This document shows, in pieces, positions 53,901-64,000 of a stretch of 64,000 bases of DNA. Below the pieces are notes generated by a model. It saw only the letters and a program-made list of their open reading frames with translations, was not told the origin of the DNA and did not search any database. Every line of letters begins with the position of its first letter. Positions within the stretch are counted from its first letter, which is position 1. Source of the DNA: Aureobasidium sp. EXF-3400 (lineage: Eukaryota; Ascomycota; Dothideomycetes; Dothideales; Saccotheciaceae); contig SWBL01000145.1 in assembly GCA_024195585.1 (NCBI GenBank), forward strand, positions 1-64,000, read 5' to 3'. Both the position numbers and the translations under genes were made by a program.

Positions 53901-55938
53901 AAGGTCGTCGAGCTTACCCAGTCGCTCGGCGCTGTCAGAACCGAGAACAAGGCCCTCAAGCATCAAGTACAGAACTATGAGAACCAGCTCAACACCTGGA
54001 AGAACCGTACCCAGGGACTCGAACAGCGAGCAAAGGAACTTCAGGCAGAGGCCAATTCGGCTGGCATGAGCGCCGCCAAGGTTGGTCAGCTCGAAGAGGA
54101 GATGGCCAAGCTACAACACAACTACGAGGAGTCTTCATCCAGCATGCGCAGACTTCAGGAAGAAGAAAAGACATTGCGCGAGTCTCTTCGCGTGACCACC
54201 GAAGAGTTGGAGAACTCGAAGCAGAGTGTCACCGTATCCGAGACCGAGAAGATGTCATTGAGACAGCAGCTGGCAGAACTTCAAGATCAGCTGGAGCATG
54301 CCAAGCGTGCTGCTCCCGTCAATGGCGATATGACCAACGGCGGTGCTGGTCAGCCCCTCAGCGGTCTCATCAACCTTGTTTCATCATCGTCAAAGAAGCC
54401 CAAGCGCCGCAGTGCCGGCTTTGAGCCTACCAACACCGACAGATCCAGTGGCACCTTCAACCCTCGACCAGTCTCGATGGCATTTGGTGCTACTAACGGT
54501 CACCAGCAGACTCTTTCCGGGTCTACCTTCAAGCCCGACTTGGAGAATGTTGAGATGGAGCTTGAGAACTTGCTTGCCAATGAGGATGCTCTGAACGATG
54601 AAGTCTCCATGGGTCTTATCAGAAACCTTAAGATTCCCTCCCCTGGATCTACCCCGCCACCTACCGACAAGGAGGTTTTGTTCCCCGCATATCTTATCAA
54701 CCTTGTCACTTCCGAAATGTGGAACAACGGCTTTGTCAAGGAGTCTGAGCGCTTCCTCGCCAACGTCATGCAGTCCATTCAGCAAGAGGTCATGCAACAT
54801 GATGGTGATGAGGCTGTCAACCCTGGTGCATTCTGGCTCTCGAACGTCCACGAGATGCTCTCGTTCGTCTTCCTTGCTGAAGATTGGTACGAGGCACAAA
54901 AGACGGACAACTTTGAATATGACCGCCTTCTCGAGATTGTTAAGCACGACTTGGAAAGTCTTGAATTTAACATCTACCACACTTGGATGAAGGTATTGAA
55001 GAAGAAGTTGCACAAGATGATCGTTCCTGCCATCATTGAGTCTCAATCACTTCCCGGCTTTGTCACCAACGAGAGCAACCGTTTCCTTGGCAAGCTTCTC
55101 CAATCCAACAACGCCCCTGCCTTTAGCATGGACAACCTACTTTCCCTCCTCAACAACGTCTTCAAGGCTATGAAGGCATTCTACCTCGAAGACTCCATCA
55201 TCACACAAACCATCACCGAGCTCCTCCGTCTTGTTGGTGTCACCGCCTTCAACGATCTTCTCATGCGCCGCAACTTCCTGTCATGGAAGCGTGGTCTGCA
55301 AATCAACTACAACATTACTAGAATCGAGGAATGGTGCAAGAGTCATGACATGCCCGAGGGTACTCTTCAACTTGAGCACCTCATGCAAGCCACCAAGCTT
55401 TTGCAGCTCAAGAAGGCGACACTCAACGACATTGAGATCATCCAGGACATCTGCTGGATGTAAGTACTTTCCTTACCCCTGATCTTCCCTGAACGTGTAC
55501 TGACTATGAACCAGGCTCTCGCCCAACCAAATCCAAAAGCTATTGAACCAGTACCTCGTAGCCGACTACGAACAACCCATTAACGGCGAAATCATGAAGG
55601 CCGTCGCATCCCGCGTCACCGACCCCAAGACCGACGTTCTGCTCTTGCCCGCCGTCGATATGGACGACAGCGGTCCTTACGAGATCGCTGAACCCCGCGT
55701 CATCACAGCACTCGAGACCTACACACCCTCATGGCTACAAACACCGCGACTCAAGCGCTTGGCAGAAATTGTATCCGCCCAAGCCGTCGCACAACAACAA
55801 CTTGACGCCGGGGGTGCCATGGCTAAGGAAGCATATGAGGCAGGTGAAGATGGCGAAGGAGGTGACATGGGGGATTGGAGCCATCTGAACGGACAGAATG
55901 GACTTCATCAACATCATGAGCAAGAAGCTGGGATCTAG
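50902..55938 (+). CDS. MYO2: Class V myosin heavy chain
   Basis: Actin-based transport motor for secretory vesicles and organelles, orthologous to yeast Myo2 and Aspergillus MyoE. Five exons, 50902-51036, 51095-51227, 51282-51471, 51530-55459 and 55515-55938, with introns of 54-58 nt, give 1603 aa. SH3-like N-terminus (residues 1-60) then motor domain: P-loop GESGAGKT near 167, switch I NDNSSRFGK, switch II DIYGFEHF near 454, IRCIKPNE, and LTKIFFRAG at the converter. Six IQ-like motifs follow from about 785 (IQKNLRAKYYRRRY, FQSLVRGCVARR, IQRVWRGQ and others), a coiled coil at about 930-1085, and the cargo-binding dilute/DIL domain at about 1200-1500 (EDWYEAQKTDNFEYDRLLEI, MRRNFLSWKRGLQI). The last intron separates CWM from LSPNQIQKLL. 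Confidence 0.97.
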
Positions 55939-56814
55939 AAGGTTGTCTTTGAGGTAAAGGTTGTTTGTTGTTGTCGTTGAAATTCGAAATTAGGGGAATG
56001 GCATCTTTGTGAGCGCGGGGCGTTTTTGTTGTTTATTCTCACATCACTTCTTTTTTTTCTCCCTCCCTGATACACTTTTTTTTCTTCTTGATTGCATGCG
56101 ACATGGAAGGTTGTTGGTTTACATTGTTGTCTAATACCAGGAATGCCTTTTTTCTTCTTCATTCGACCGGTCTTTGAGAATATGCTTGATCTTTGAAGGT
56201 GATGTCTTTGTTCTCTTTCCCCTACTAGTATCAGTATGATCTTGCTGTTGACGATAGATCAGGGTGTTGGTGAGTGCAGAGCATTGAGACGAGACGAGAC
56301 AAGACCGGGCGTTACGAGACAACTCGACCAAGAGGATGTCTCACTTGAACGTGTTGTGTGAGAGTCCGAGTTGTGTGCAAGTTCGACTCACCAACACGTC
56401 CGAAGAAACGATTCTCGAACGCACATGAACAAGCATGAAAGCTTCTATCTTCTGCCTTCACCGTCCAAAAGATCACCAAACCTTCTTTTTCACCACAGAT
56501 CGTGCTTGTTTCGAGGACTGAATATCGTTTCTACCTCTTCTGTCCACAGCCCCTTGATCGTTTCTCCATCCGCGGATCATTCGCAGACGTTACACCACAA
56601 ACGACCGTAACTTCTCTTGTATCGACGAGATAATCACATATCTTCGAGCCACAGCTTATACTAAACTCTCCCATCGAACCACCTCTTCCGCTACCAATCA
56701 TTAAAACCCTCGTTCTCACCTAGCCGACCACAAACCATCGGAATACCGTTTCCGCAAGAAATCATCCTCATCTCTATCATCCACTCGCCAACAAAAAAAC
56801 CGAACGATAAAAAA
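55939..56814. other. Intergenic, no gene recognised
   Basis: About 0.9 kb. The first part is T-rich with TTTTTTCT tracts (likely the myosin 3' UTR), a short GAGAC repeat lies at 56287-56304, and the last 300 bp is C/T-rich, fitting a leader of the next gene. Confidence 0.5.
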
Positions 56815-58179
56815 ATGAATCCAACAATGACGGCATATCTCGCTCTTGTCCTTCCCTCAGAGACCCCTCCCTGTATTGCCAAGGATGTGTTTCTGTCTCT
56901 ATTCCACGACATCGCTGCTACCTTCTTGCTCTTCACCATCATCAACTGGGTTCTGGACCGCGTCTTGAATTCCTCTGGCCCGAGATGGGTGCGCAGAGTT
57001 TGGGTGCGCGTAAAGATCAGGCAGATACGCATGGGGGCTTGGTTGGCGCTTGCAAGCGTCGGGGATGCTGTGAGAGAGGTTCTCGTCTACATCGCGAAGA
57101 GTGTTCTCGTCTTTTTCGAGGGTGCCGATACCGGGCATGGAGAGATGGCCGAGAAGAATACAATGATGAAAGAACTCAAGAAGGAGACATACCATCACTC
57201 TACTGGTGGCAGATCTGACGACACAGTTACTAGTCCGGAACTCAAGATCAGCTTGGAAGACGACAGCAACCGCAACTGGTCCAACGAACACGGAAACCTA
57301 AGTCCGGGTTCCCCTCCCTCCACTCGCTTCACTCAACCACACCACATCATCAGAAACAACGCTTCTAGCTCTGGAATATTGCCTCGCCCCAGAGGTAGAG
57401 ACAATTCTAGCTGGAAGAGACCGCGTCCATACATCAGCAACACTCCTGCTTCTGGTGTCGCATCTTCAATCCCATCTTCTGCGGTCTTCACACCCAGCTC
57501 AACTGCTTTGGCCACTCCTGGCTCCAACGACACTCCCCATACTCCAAGCACCCCGGTACATACTCCAAAGTCCACACCTTCCTCAAGTACTGTGGAAATG
57601 CACACGCCAGAAAGCTCGAACGGAATGATCTTTGGAGGGTGGGCCAAACCAACAGGAACCGAACTTCTCACTTATGGAGAGTACCTGCGTGTGTGCACTA
57701 CTCCAGAACACTGGAAGACCATTGCTTGGTGTGGTGATCTGTGTCTGAATGATCGCAACAAGACTACCAAGGATGAATGGACTCGTACCCTTGAGGAAGC
57801 AGACAAGACTTGGGAGTTTATACCTGACCCCAGTGTGGATTTTGGATCGTCAGATGATGAAGATATGGCATCTGTATCTTCGGGTTCGTCTTCGGCTTCG
57901 TCGGATGGTGTTGATGCGCGTTTCAAGGCTTTGTTTTCCTCGAGGCCTATCATCTATACACCACCTCCTGCGGTTGACACTGAGTCTGAGAGAGGTTCGT
58001 TGAGAGGTATGCCAGCATCGACATCTTCGTCTGGATCAGGTCCCCTGGTGATTCATACACCACCTGTCTCCCCTGAGCTTGACTCTGCAGACGAATCGGA
58101 TAATTCGGATCCAGGCACGCCAACCTCGACATCTTCATCCGGGTCGATATCGACGGTCATCTACACGCCAAGCCCCTGA
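56815..58179 (+). CDS. Hypothetical membrane-anchored Ser/Thr-rich protein, 454 aa
   Basis: Single exon; the ATG at 56815 follows a run of A (AAAAATGAA). A hydrophobic helix at about residues 25-47 (FLSLFHDIAATFLLFTIINW) is followed by a basic amphipathic stretch (RRVWVRVKIRQIRM) and a second weaker hydrophobic segment near 75-100. The rest is disordered and rich in Ser, Thr and Pro, with many TP sites (TPHTPSTPVHTPKSTP) that are possible kinase targets. A short folded-looking patch, LLTYGEYLRVCTTPEHWKT, lies near 282. Near the C-terminus a motif recurs: IIYTPPP, VIHTPPVSP, VIYTPSP. No family is recognised. Confidence 0.7.
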   Translation: MNPTMTAYLALVLPSETPPCIAKDVFLSLFHDIAATFLLFTIINWVLDRVLNSSGPRWVRRVWVRVKIRQIRMGAWLALASVGDAVREVLVYIAKSVLVFFEGADTGHGEMAEKNTMMKELKKETYHHSTGGRSDDTVTSPELKISLEDDSNRNWSNEHGNLSPGSPPSTRFTQPHHIIRNNASSSGILPRPRGRDNSSWKRPRPYISNTPASGVASSIPSSAVFTPSSTALATPGSNDTPHTPSTPVHTPKSTPSSSTVEMHTPESSNGMIFGGWAKPTGTELLTYGEYLRVCTTPEHWKTIAWCGDLCLNDRNKTTKDEWTRTLEEADKTWEFIPDPSVDFGSSDDEDMASVSSGSSSASSDGVDARFKALFSSRPIIYTPPPAVDTESERGSLRGMPASTSSSGSGPLVIHTPPVSPELDSADESDNSDPGTPTSTSSSGSISTVIYTPSP

Positions 58180-58733
58180 ATTGCTTCGTGTGATCATTGA
58201 CACAACTTCTGGGGCATGCTTGGATTAGTGAATGGGGGGTTGCCAGATCAAGTGGAACGGTCATATCGTTATCTGGGACTAGCTCTCTTCGAGGTTGAAG
58301 AATGGTGTACAGGTGAGGAGATCAAAGAAAGTGAGGGGATGCCATGCGAGAGAAAGCATGGTATTGGCACTAGCAAAGAGAATATAGCTATCTTCTGAAT
58401 ACCGCAAGCACACAAACAATCAGTAGTAAGTCCAGAAGTTGGGAGGACTGACTCACAACCGCTTTTTCTCGCTTTGCTTGCATGCTCAATGACATGTTAT
58501 GTGAGACTTTGCAAGACTTTGAAAGACACAGCTGAACTTGAGGAACATGTTTTGGTTTTACATTCAGACTTCCTTTATTGCTCTTGTTTCAAACTGCCAG
58601 ATTTGCTTTCACTTGACCGGTGGAAACATCTTGACGATCCCATTGTTCGGGCTTTTATCAACTCTTTGACCAACACAACGACTCCTTGGTCTTTGATCAT
58701 CCTACACTCAAACCATCCTCGATCATATCAACC
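58180..58733. other. Intergenic, no gene recognised
   Basis: About 550 bp between two plus-strand low-complexity genes. An alternative in-frame TTG upstream of 58734 is disregarded in favour of the ATG. Confidence 0.45.
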
Positions 58734-59450
58734 ATGTCTCATCCAAGCAATAACAATACCAATCGCTCAATACCATTCCATGCAAACAACCCTACCGCCG
58801 CTTCTGGTGGCATCTCATCTCAGAAAAACAGCATGTCTTCGGACCGCAACAAGCAGATCATTGGACTCTTTCAAACCAACAATGGCAACACAATCTCATC
58901 TTTGCGTCAAAGTCATCAGTCCATCACTCCCACGCCTTTGCGCCAGAATACCACTGCTGCGTCTTTGCGTCAGAGTCATCAATCCGACGCAACTGAGTCT
59001 TCGACCGCACCCTTCGCTCAACACAAGAGAACCACCTCCTCTTCATCGTTGCGCCAGATCGATGGAATCAGTATCAGTAACAGCAACAGCACCGCTGCAT
59101 CTTCGTCCTCATCTCCGTCTCACACCAACCAAACCTCCAAATCAAGTTCAACCTCCACTATCCCCAAACACCAGACCGCCACCACGAACACCGCTCAGCC
59201 CCACTACGACCAGAACAAGCAGACCCCCAAACCACAGTATTCAACCCCCAAGAAGAGCAGCAGAAAGCCCTACGTAGACCCTCGCTACGATCCCAATCTC
59301 ACATTGGCTCAACGCTTGGAAGCGTCTACTGATCTTCCTCTTGCTCCTTACAGTGACTATGAGTGGAAGACGGAGAATGAGTATGAGAGCCTTACTTCTT
59401 GGCAGCCACGGAGAGAACCAAAAAGGGATGACTCTTGCGTTTTTGCATAA
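58734..59450 (+). CDS. Hypothetical Ser/Gln-rich low-complexity protein, 238 aa
   Basis: Single exon starting at ATG 58734. No signal peptide, membrane segment or known domain. The composition is dominated by Ser, Asn, Gln and Thr. SLRQSHQS occurs twice (about residues 56-63 and 76-83) and related LRQ units recur, giving a short internal repeat. The C-terminal 50 residues look more constrained: RKPYVDPRYDPNLTLAQRLE and APYSDYEWKTENEYESLTSW, and may be a conserved peptide motif. Function unknown. Confidence 0.6.
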   Translation: MSHPSNNNTNRSIPFHANNPTAASGGISSQKNSMSSDRNKQIIGLFQTNNGNTISSLRQSHQSITPTPLRQNTTAASLRQSHQSDATESSTAPFAQHKRTTSSSSLRQIDGISISNSNSTAASSSSSPSHTNQTSKSSSTSTIPKHQTATTNTAQPHYDQNKQTPKPQYSTPKKSSRKPYVDPRYDPNLTLAQRLEASTDLPLAPYSDYEWKTENEYESLTSWQPRREPKRDDSCVFA

Positions 59451-59619
59451 GAAGATTGAGAAACGAGGACAGAGCGCAACTAGATAGAAGACACAGTTGG
59501 AGGAGAATCAACGAATTTTACAGTCACCAAACTCGACGCACCTACACTTAAAGCTCGAATACATCTATCATTGACCATTGAACATTAGAGAGATGGACGT
59601 GAAAGTTCATTCATATGGA

Positions 59620-61150
59620 TCAGCCAGCCCAGACCAACCACGTAGTTCCACCAACAAGAAACAGCAATACCCCAGCAGTAACCGCACCAGCCCCAACACG
59701 ATCCGCCGTAGTAATCTCTCTTCTAGAAATATGATCAACCCCTCTCTCCCCACCAACATCCGACCCATCCGTCCCAGCACTAGGATCACCCTCACTATTT
59801 CCACCCGTGGACACCGTGAACGGAGGTTTCAAATCAGCCACATCCAACATCATAGCCTGCACAATAGCCAATGCACTCATTTGCTCACCCACCCCTTGCG
59901 TTCCATCAGAAATAGTGGTGTTCCAGGTATGTCCGCAATTTTTTCCTTCGGAGGAACATTGGCCTGCTGCGCCTATTGCGGAGTGACGCAGATAGGGCAT
60001 GATGGTTTCGTAGCGGGAGGGGATCAGTTGGGCTGTTCGGGCTAGCCATTGGGAGAGATAGGCTTTGAAGGAGCGTTGGTCGTTGTTGCAGAGACCGAGG
60101 GGTTCGCAGGTCCATTCTACCATTATATTTGGGCCCATGGTTGGTGGGAAGAAGGTTTCGAAAGTTGTGTTTAGGAGACCGTCGATTCTGGTTAGCCATA
60201 TTTCGTTTTCGGTCTGATTATGGGGTGTAAGTATTTCTTCGCTTGGGCTTTTGGAGGACGTTTTCTGTGATTGGGGATACTTACGTGGTTGTAGAGATAT
60301 GCCATTCCTGCTGTTAGTATACCATAGGTATAACTCCATTGCTCATGTGAAGCATCGGTACAATTATCAGTCGTGTGCGCACCGTCCCAAATCCTGTACT
60401 CTGCGGCATCATATAAACTGCTCTCCTCATACCAATCCCAAATCTTATTGGCCCAATCAATATACGTCTGATTTCCAGTATATCTCCCCAGTCGTGCGGA
60501 AAGTTGAAATAAACCTAAGTTTGTGACAGAGTTTTTATAGTCAAAGCCAACGTTTGCGAGAATCATTTGCCAGCGCAAACCACCGTTGCAAGTATCAGGA
60601 TCCCATCGAGCTGTTTGGCGATTAAACACTGCTTGGGCAAGAGATAACCACGATGGATCTCCCTCTGCAGGATTTTCGAAACCCAGTTCTGCTGCCCCCA
60701 TAGCTGCAAAGGCCCAAAACATTTGGTCGTCGTTTCCCAAACTCGCGGTTTGGTTGGAAGGCTCGTAGTTGTTTGCTTTACCACGTTGGTGTTGGAGGGC
60801 TTGGAGTACTTCGGCGTTGTAGGTGGTGTCGCCTGTGTAATACCAGTATTCGACTAGTCCGCCAAACATGGCTCCGGCTTCCCACCAGTAGTAAGGTGCT
60901 GGGAGGTTGCCGGGGACGTCACCGGTGTTGTTGCCTGTGTAGCGAGTCATGAGGTCGTAGGCGATCTTTGAGGCTGTATCTCTGATTGAATCTGGAGTAT
61001 GTGAGTAAAGATGGATCATGGGGGATGTTAGGGAAGGCAAAAGGACACACCTGCACTCTGAACATCCAGAGTCAATGCCTCCACTCTAGCAGGGCATAAG
61101 TAGAGTGAGAGAGCCCATAACGAATATGGGAAAATACCAGAAAGACGCAT
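59620..61150 (-). CDS. GPI-type GH76 alpha-1,6-mannanase (Dfg5/Dcw1 family)
   Basis: Three exons on the minus strand, 61051-61150, 60285-60991 and 59620-60213 (introns 59 and 71 nt, phases 1 and 0), give 466 aa. Signal peptide MRLSGIFPYSLWALSLYLCPARVEA. The GH76 domain follows: LPAPYYWWEAGAMFGGLVEYW, LGNDDQMFWAFAAM with the paired catalytic Asp near 119, TCNGGLRWQ, and WSYTYGILTAGMAYLYNH. The C-terminus ends in a hydrophobic tail after a Ser/Gly-rich linker (AGAVTAGVLLFLVGGTTWLVW), consistent with a GPI anchor. Dfg5/Dcw1 proteins are thought to cross-link GPI mannoproteins into the cell wall. Several N-glycosylation sites are present. Confidence 0.93.
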
Positions 61151-62658
61151 CACTTGCCAGCAAGACAATGGAGTTGGACAGAAAATAAGGTGAAGATGGA
61201 AAGATAATGAGGAGTCGAGGGATAAACTAGAACAGAGCACAACGAAAACAGACCCAATTGAGGAGAAGCACGCGGAGGGTAGAGAGAAGTATGTGATATA
61301 AGCAGCGACAGATCCTGAGAGTCAAAACTGGGATCACAGAACAAGCACAGCTCAAGACAACCTAGGCTTCAGATACCAAGTACCAAAGAGTAGTCCGGAG
61401 CTCGGCCGTGACCAGAACATGGATGGCGAGTCAATCATCGCATGGACATTGGCGGTACCCTCAAGGGCAGTGCGAGACGCCTTACCAGAACGACGAAGAA
61501 AGATATACAGGAACCTAGTGTTTGGAAACTCATCCTTCAGCGCTGGTCGATAGCTGTGGACGACTTCGTACGCACGTAAAGAGTCAGGTTAGATTACTCG
61601 GGAGGAGAGCAATGTGTTTCGCCAAGGCCCGGGAATTCTTGGCATCTCCGTGCTTCGGCGCCCGGCTGCCCTGTGACACTTCGACACCACAAAACCAGTT
61701 GAACTTTTGAGTGATCACGAATCATGTATGATTGTAGCAACAGGCCCAGGAGAATGACAGGTAGGGTTTCTGTGTCAAATCGGAACCGGTCCGACACTAG
61801 CAGGACCATGGCGACCGTGATATGACACACCCTCGCGACTCGCCCCGAAAGGCCATCACATGGATCCAGTGGACTCGCTGGCTCTCTGACAACATCCTTC
61901 ATCAGGCTGGTTTCGAGCTCAACCCTCAACCAGGAATAATTCCAATCCCTATAATGTGGCGGTGTCACCATCCCACTTCTCAGCATGTCGAAAACCCAAA
62001 AGTCTTCACGTAATCTCAGGCACCAACTACGTTATGGATCCAGGACATATGTGTCTGACTTGCAGGGGTATTCTGCCGGTGTTGGTTCCACGTGTAGACG
62101 GTCCAATGGCATGACATGATGAGCTTGGACCGCGAAGGAAAGAATTTTACAACGAGCGCTCTGGATGGACAGACACAATGGTGAGAGAGAGTTGTTGCTC
62201 GGGCCTCACCGACAGCGAGTCGCAACAAGACAGGTTACTCTTTCCAGTAAGATATGTGGTTGCAAAGGCTTTCAACTGGTTCGACCGCTGTATGTCTATG
62301 TGGAGAGCAGCAAGTGGACTTTTGATTATATCAACGGCTGGAACGCGGCCAACATGGAGCACTGGTGGCGGCGTACCTTACCCTGAATCATGGATAGGAT
62401 CCTACCGTCCATCTGGACGCTATCATGATACACTGCTAGGTTGCTAGCTGAATCTTCCATGAGTACCCCCTGCGAAAGGATGCATTCAACATGGACAGCC
62501 GCATCCCATGGGTGGCCCTATCTCGTTTTCTACTCTGGTCGATGCAAGGCTCAAAAGGTTGCCTACATTATAAGTAGACGATGAGCTTCAACCAGAAGTA
62601 TGTGTATTCCTCGAGCCACTAGCAGGAGCAAAGGCCTTGCCGTCCTGCACTCAACGCC
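61151..62658. other. Intergenic, divergent promoters
   Basis: About 1.5 kb between the divergent GH76 gene and the secreted-protein gene. A TATA-like ATTATAAG lies at 62567-62574, 85 bp before the ATG at 62659. ORFs up to 130 codons are present without support. Confidence 0.45.
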
Positions 62659-64000
62659 ATGATGCTCTATCTTTCTTTGCTCTTGATCAGTGATGCTTTT
62701 TCCAAAGCCTTTGCCCTCCCAAGGAACGAGAGACCGCTCTCTGTTCAGCAGTCCACTGGGGCACTTGAAGCCTCTCGACCAAAGGGTCAGCTCAATCCTC
62801 TCCGTCCTCGCTCAGTCGAAATGGACCAAACTATCGCTTCTTTCACGGAGCAAGGACTTTGCTTCCATTACTTTGCCGAACGACCATCATGGCATCCGGA
62901 TCCTTGTATTGAATATTGCAAAAACCATGGTGGACATGGATACGATGGTGTAAGTCCGACTTTTGTGCATTACCTGCTCAACCTGCTGCTCAATCAAGAT
63001 CTGACCATGAGTCTTAGTGTGATGCTTCCTCGTACGCTGATATCGATATTGAACACGGTGATCAGAGCATTATCAAGACGGACGACAATGGTTTCCGATG
63101 GGTTCCGGCCCCTTGCGAATGTTCGAATCCCGATGTCGAGGAAGTAGCTACAAGCATTTTCGATGCCGTGGCGCAAGGTCTCGAGAAGATCGACAACGTC
63201 ATATGTGCGATCTGGGTAGAGGCTTTCAAAGACGTCCTGGAAGTTGGTATCAACTTCATACCCGGTGGTGAAGTTTTGACTGTAGCAGGCCGAGCAGTCC
63301 AAGGCGCCAAAACGTTTGCTGAAAATGGCTTGGAAGCTGCAGACTTTTTCGACAACTGGGTCGGCAGTGCCTGCGGTTTACCAGAATGGAACTTTGATTT
63401 ATGGACAGCTTTGCTCGGTGGACCCGACTCCTTGGGTACGAGTGTTGGCTGCCTCAGGAAGAACAAGTCTAAGTGCAAGAGGCAAGATCCAGTCCCTGAG
63501 CCACCAAGGAAGTCTCACGCAGACAAATCTGCGCCAACTGAACAGACGACTGCACCACGCTCAGAAAATGATGCTGGCTCTACAGTCGACTCAAGCGTAG
63601 CACCGTCCACCACGCCAACTGAACAGACGACTGCGCCACATTCAGAAAGTGATGCTGGCTCTACGGTCGACTCAAGCGTAGTACCTTCCACCACGCCACC
63701 TGACTCTTCGCCCACTATCGACTCAAGTGTTGCGCCTTCCACTCCACCACCGACCACTGAACCCAAAAGCACTGCAAATCCTAGCACCACGTCAACTTCC
63801 AGTTCTTCGTCCAGCGCCTGTCCAAATGAAAAACGTGCAGGCCTCAGTCGCAGGCTCAACACTATCATATCAAACGAGTGTAACCAGGGACAGGTTACCA
63901 CACACAAATACGTCGTCACTTCTCTCGCGTATGCAGCTAATGCACCGCTGCTCCAAGTGAGAGCAACTTGTAGTGCAAAGTGGAACCAAGCCTGCTACCA
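62659..64000 (+). CDS. Secreted Ser/Thr-rich protein, partial at the window edge
   Basis: Exon 1 is 62659-62949 and exon 2 runs from 63018 beyond the window; the intron is 68 nt (GTAAGT donor, CTTAG acceptor, phase 0). The part seen encodes about 424 residues. The N-terminus is a signal peptide (MMLYLSLLLISDAFSKAFA). A Cys-containing region follows: QGLCFHYFAERPSWHPDPC, then after the junction CDASSYADIDIEHGD, FRWVPAPCECSNPD, and a long helical stretch with VICAIWVEAFKDVLEVGI and GACGLPEWNFDL-like sequence. Next comes a Pro/Ser/Thr-rich mucin-like linker with an exact 81-bp duplication, then a second domain beginning KRAGLSRRLNTIISNECNQ. Exon 2 has no Met in frame, so it is easily missed. I cannot name the family. 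Confidence 0.75.
63537..63698 (+). repeat. 81-bp in-frame tandem duplication
   Basis: Two adjacent units, 63537-63617 and 63618-63698, each 27 codons beginning TEQTTAP and ending PSTTP, differ at only a few positions. A degenerate third piece (DSSPTIDSSVAPST) follows. The repeat lies in the mucin-like linker of the partial secreted protein. Confidence 0.9.

Noticed and set aside
61594..61986. Minus-strand ORF of 130 codons
   Set aside because: No start support, no motif, and no relation to the neighbouring GH76 gene.

Overview
The window looks like chromosomal DNA of a filamentous ascomycete (Pezizomycotina). A class such as Dothideomycetes is possible but not proven from sequence alone. The evidence is eukaryotic single-copy genes (class V myosin, Mps1 kinase, COP9 signalosome CSN4, TFIIF beta, NAP1), spliceosomal introns mostly of 49-95 nt with GTAAGT/GTATGT-like donors and CTAAC/CTGAC-like branch sites, pyrimidine-rich leaders before ATGs, and nuclear tRNAs with internal A and B boxes, one of them with an intron. 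Exon boundaries below were read by eye from GT/AG signals, reading-frame phase and family conservation; no transcript data were available.

Layout: 0.5-1 kb holds a tiny membrane-protein ORF followed by a 16-bp minisatellite. At 3.5-7.7 kb the Mps1-type spindle checkpoint kinase (minus) diverges from ribulose-phosphate 3-epimerase (plus), followed by tRNA-Gly(GCC). At 9.2-13 kb a PAP2-superfamily membrane protein converges on a four-exon membrane protein with a DUF3431 domain. At 14-20 kb lie a small acidic protein, a monocarboxylate-type MFS transporter, a small two-exon gene, and a bZIP factor with a possible transmembrane segment. From 23 to 31 kb, two inverted copies of a small secreted-protein gene (one frameshifted) flank CSN4, TFIIF beta and a Yap-like bZIP. 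At 31-33 kb is an intact ORF for a topoisomerase II breakage-reunion domain that has lost its ATPase and TOPRIM parts and its catalytic tyrosine; it is the most unusual item here. At 33.8-37.7 kb two secreted phosphodiesterases lie in tandem (an extracellular nuclease and a glycerophosphodiester phosphodiesterase). At 38 kb is an intron-containing tRNA with an odd anticodon loop. From 39 to 50 kb come two unknown proteins, a Myb/SANT plus AT-hook protein, a zinc-finger UFM1-type (C78) peptidase and NAP1. From 50.9 kb to the end: class V myosin, two low-complexity unknown proteins, a GPI-type GH76 mannanase (Dfg5 family), and a secreted Ser/Thr-rich protein running off the right edge.

Most genes are housekeeping and not obviously co-functional. 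Possible local themes are the CSN4/TFIIF beta bidirectional promoter, the two secreted phosphodiesterases (one with an upstream CACGTG) that could serve phosphate scavenging, and secreted or cell-wall proteins at the right end. I saw no transposon, CRISPR array, biosynthetic cluster or viral gene.
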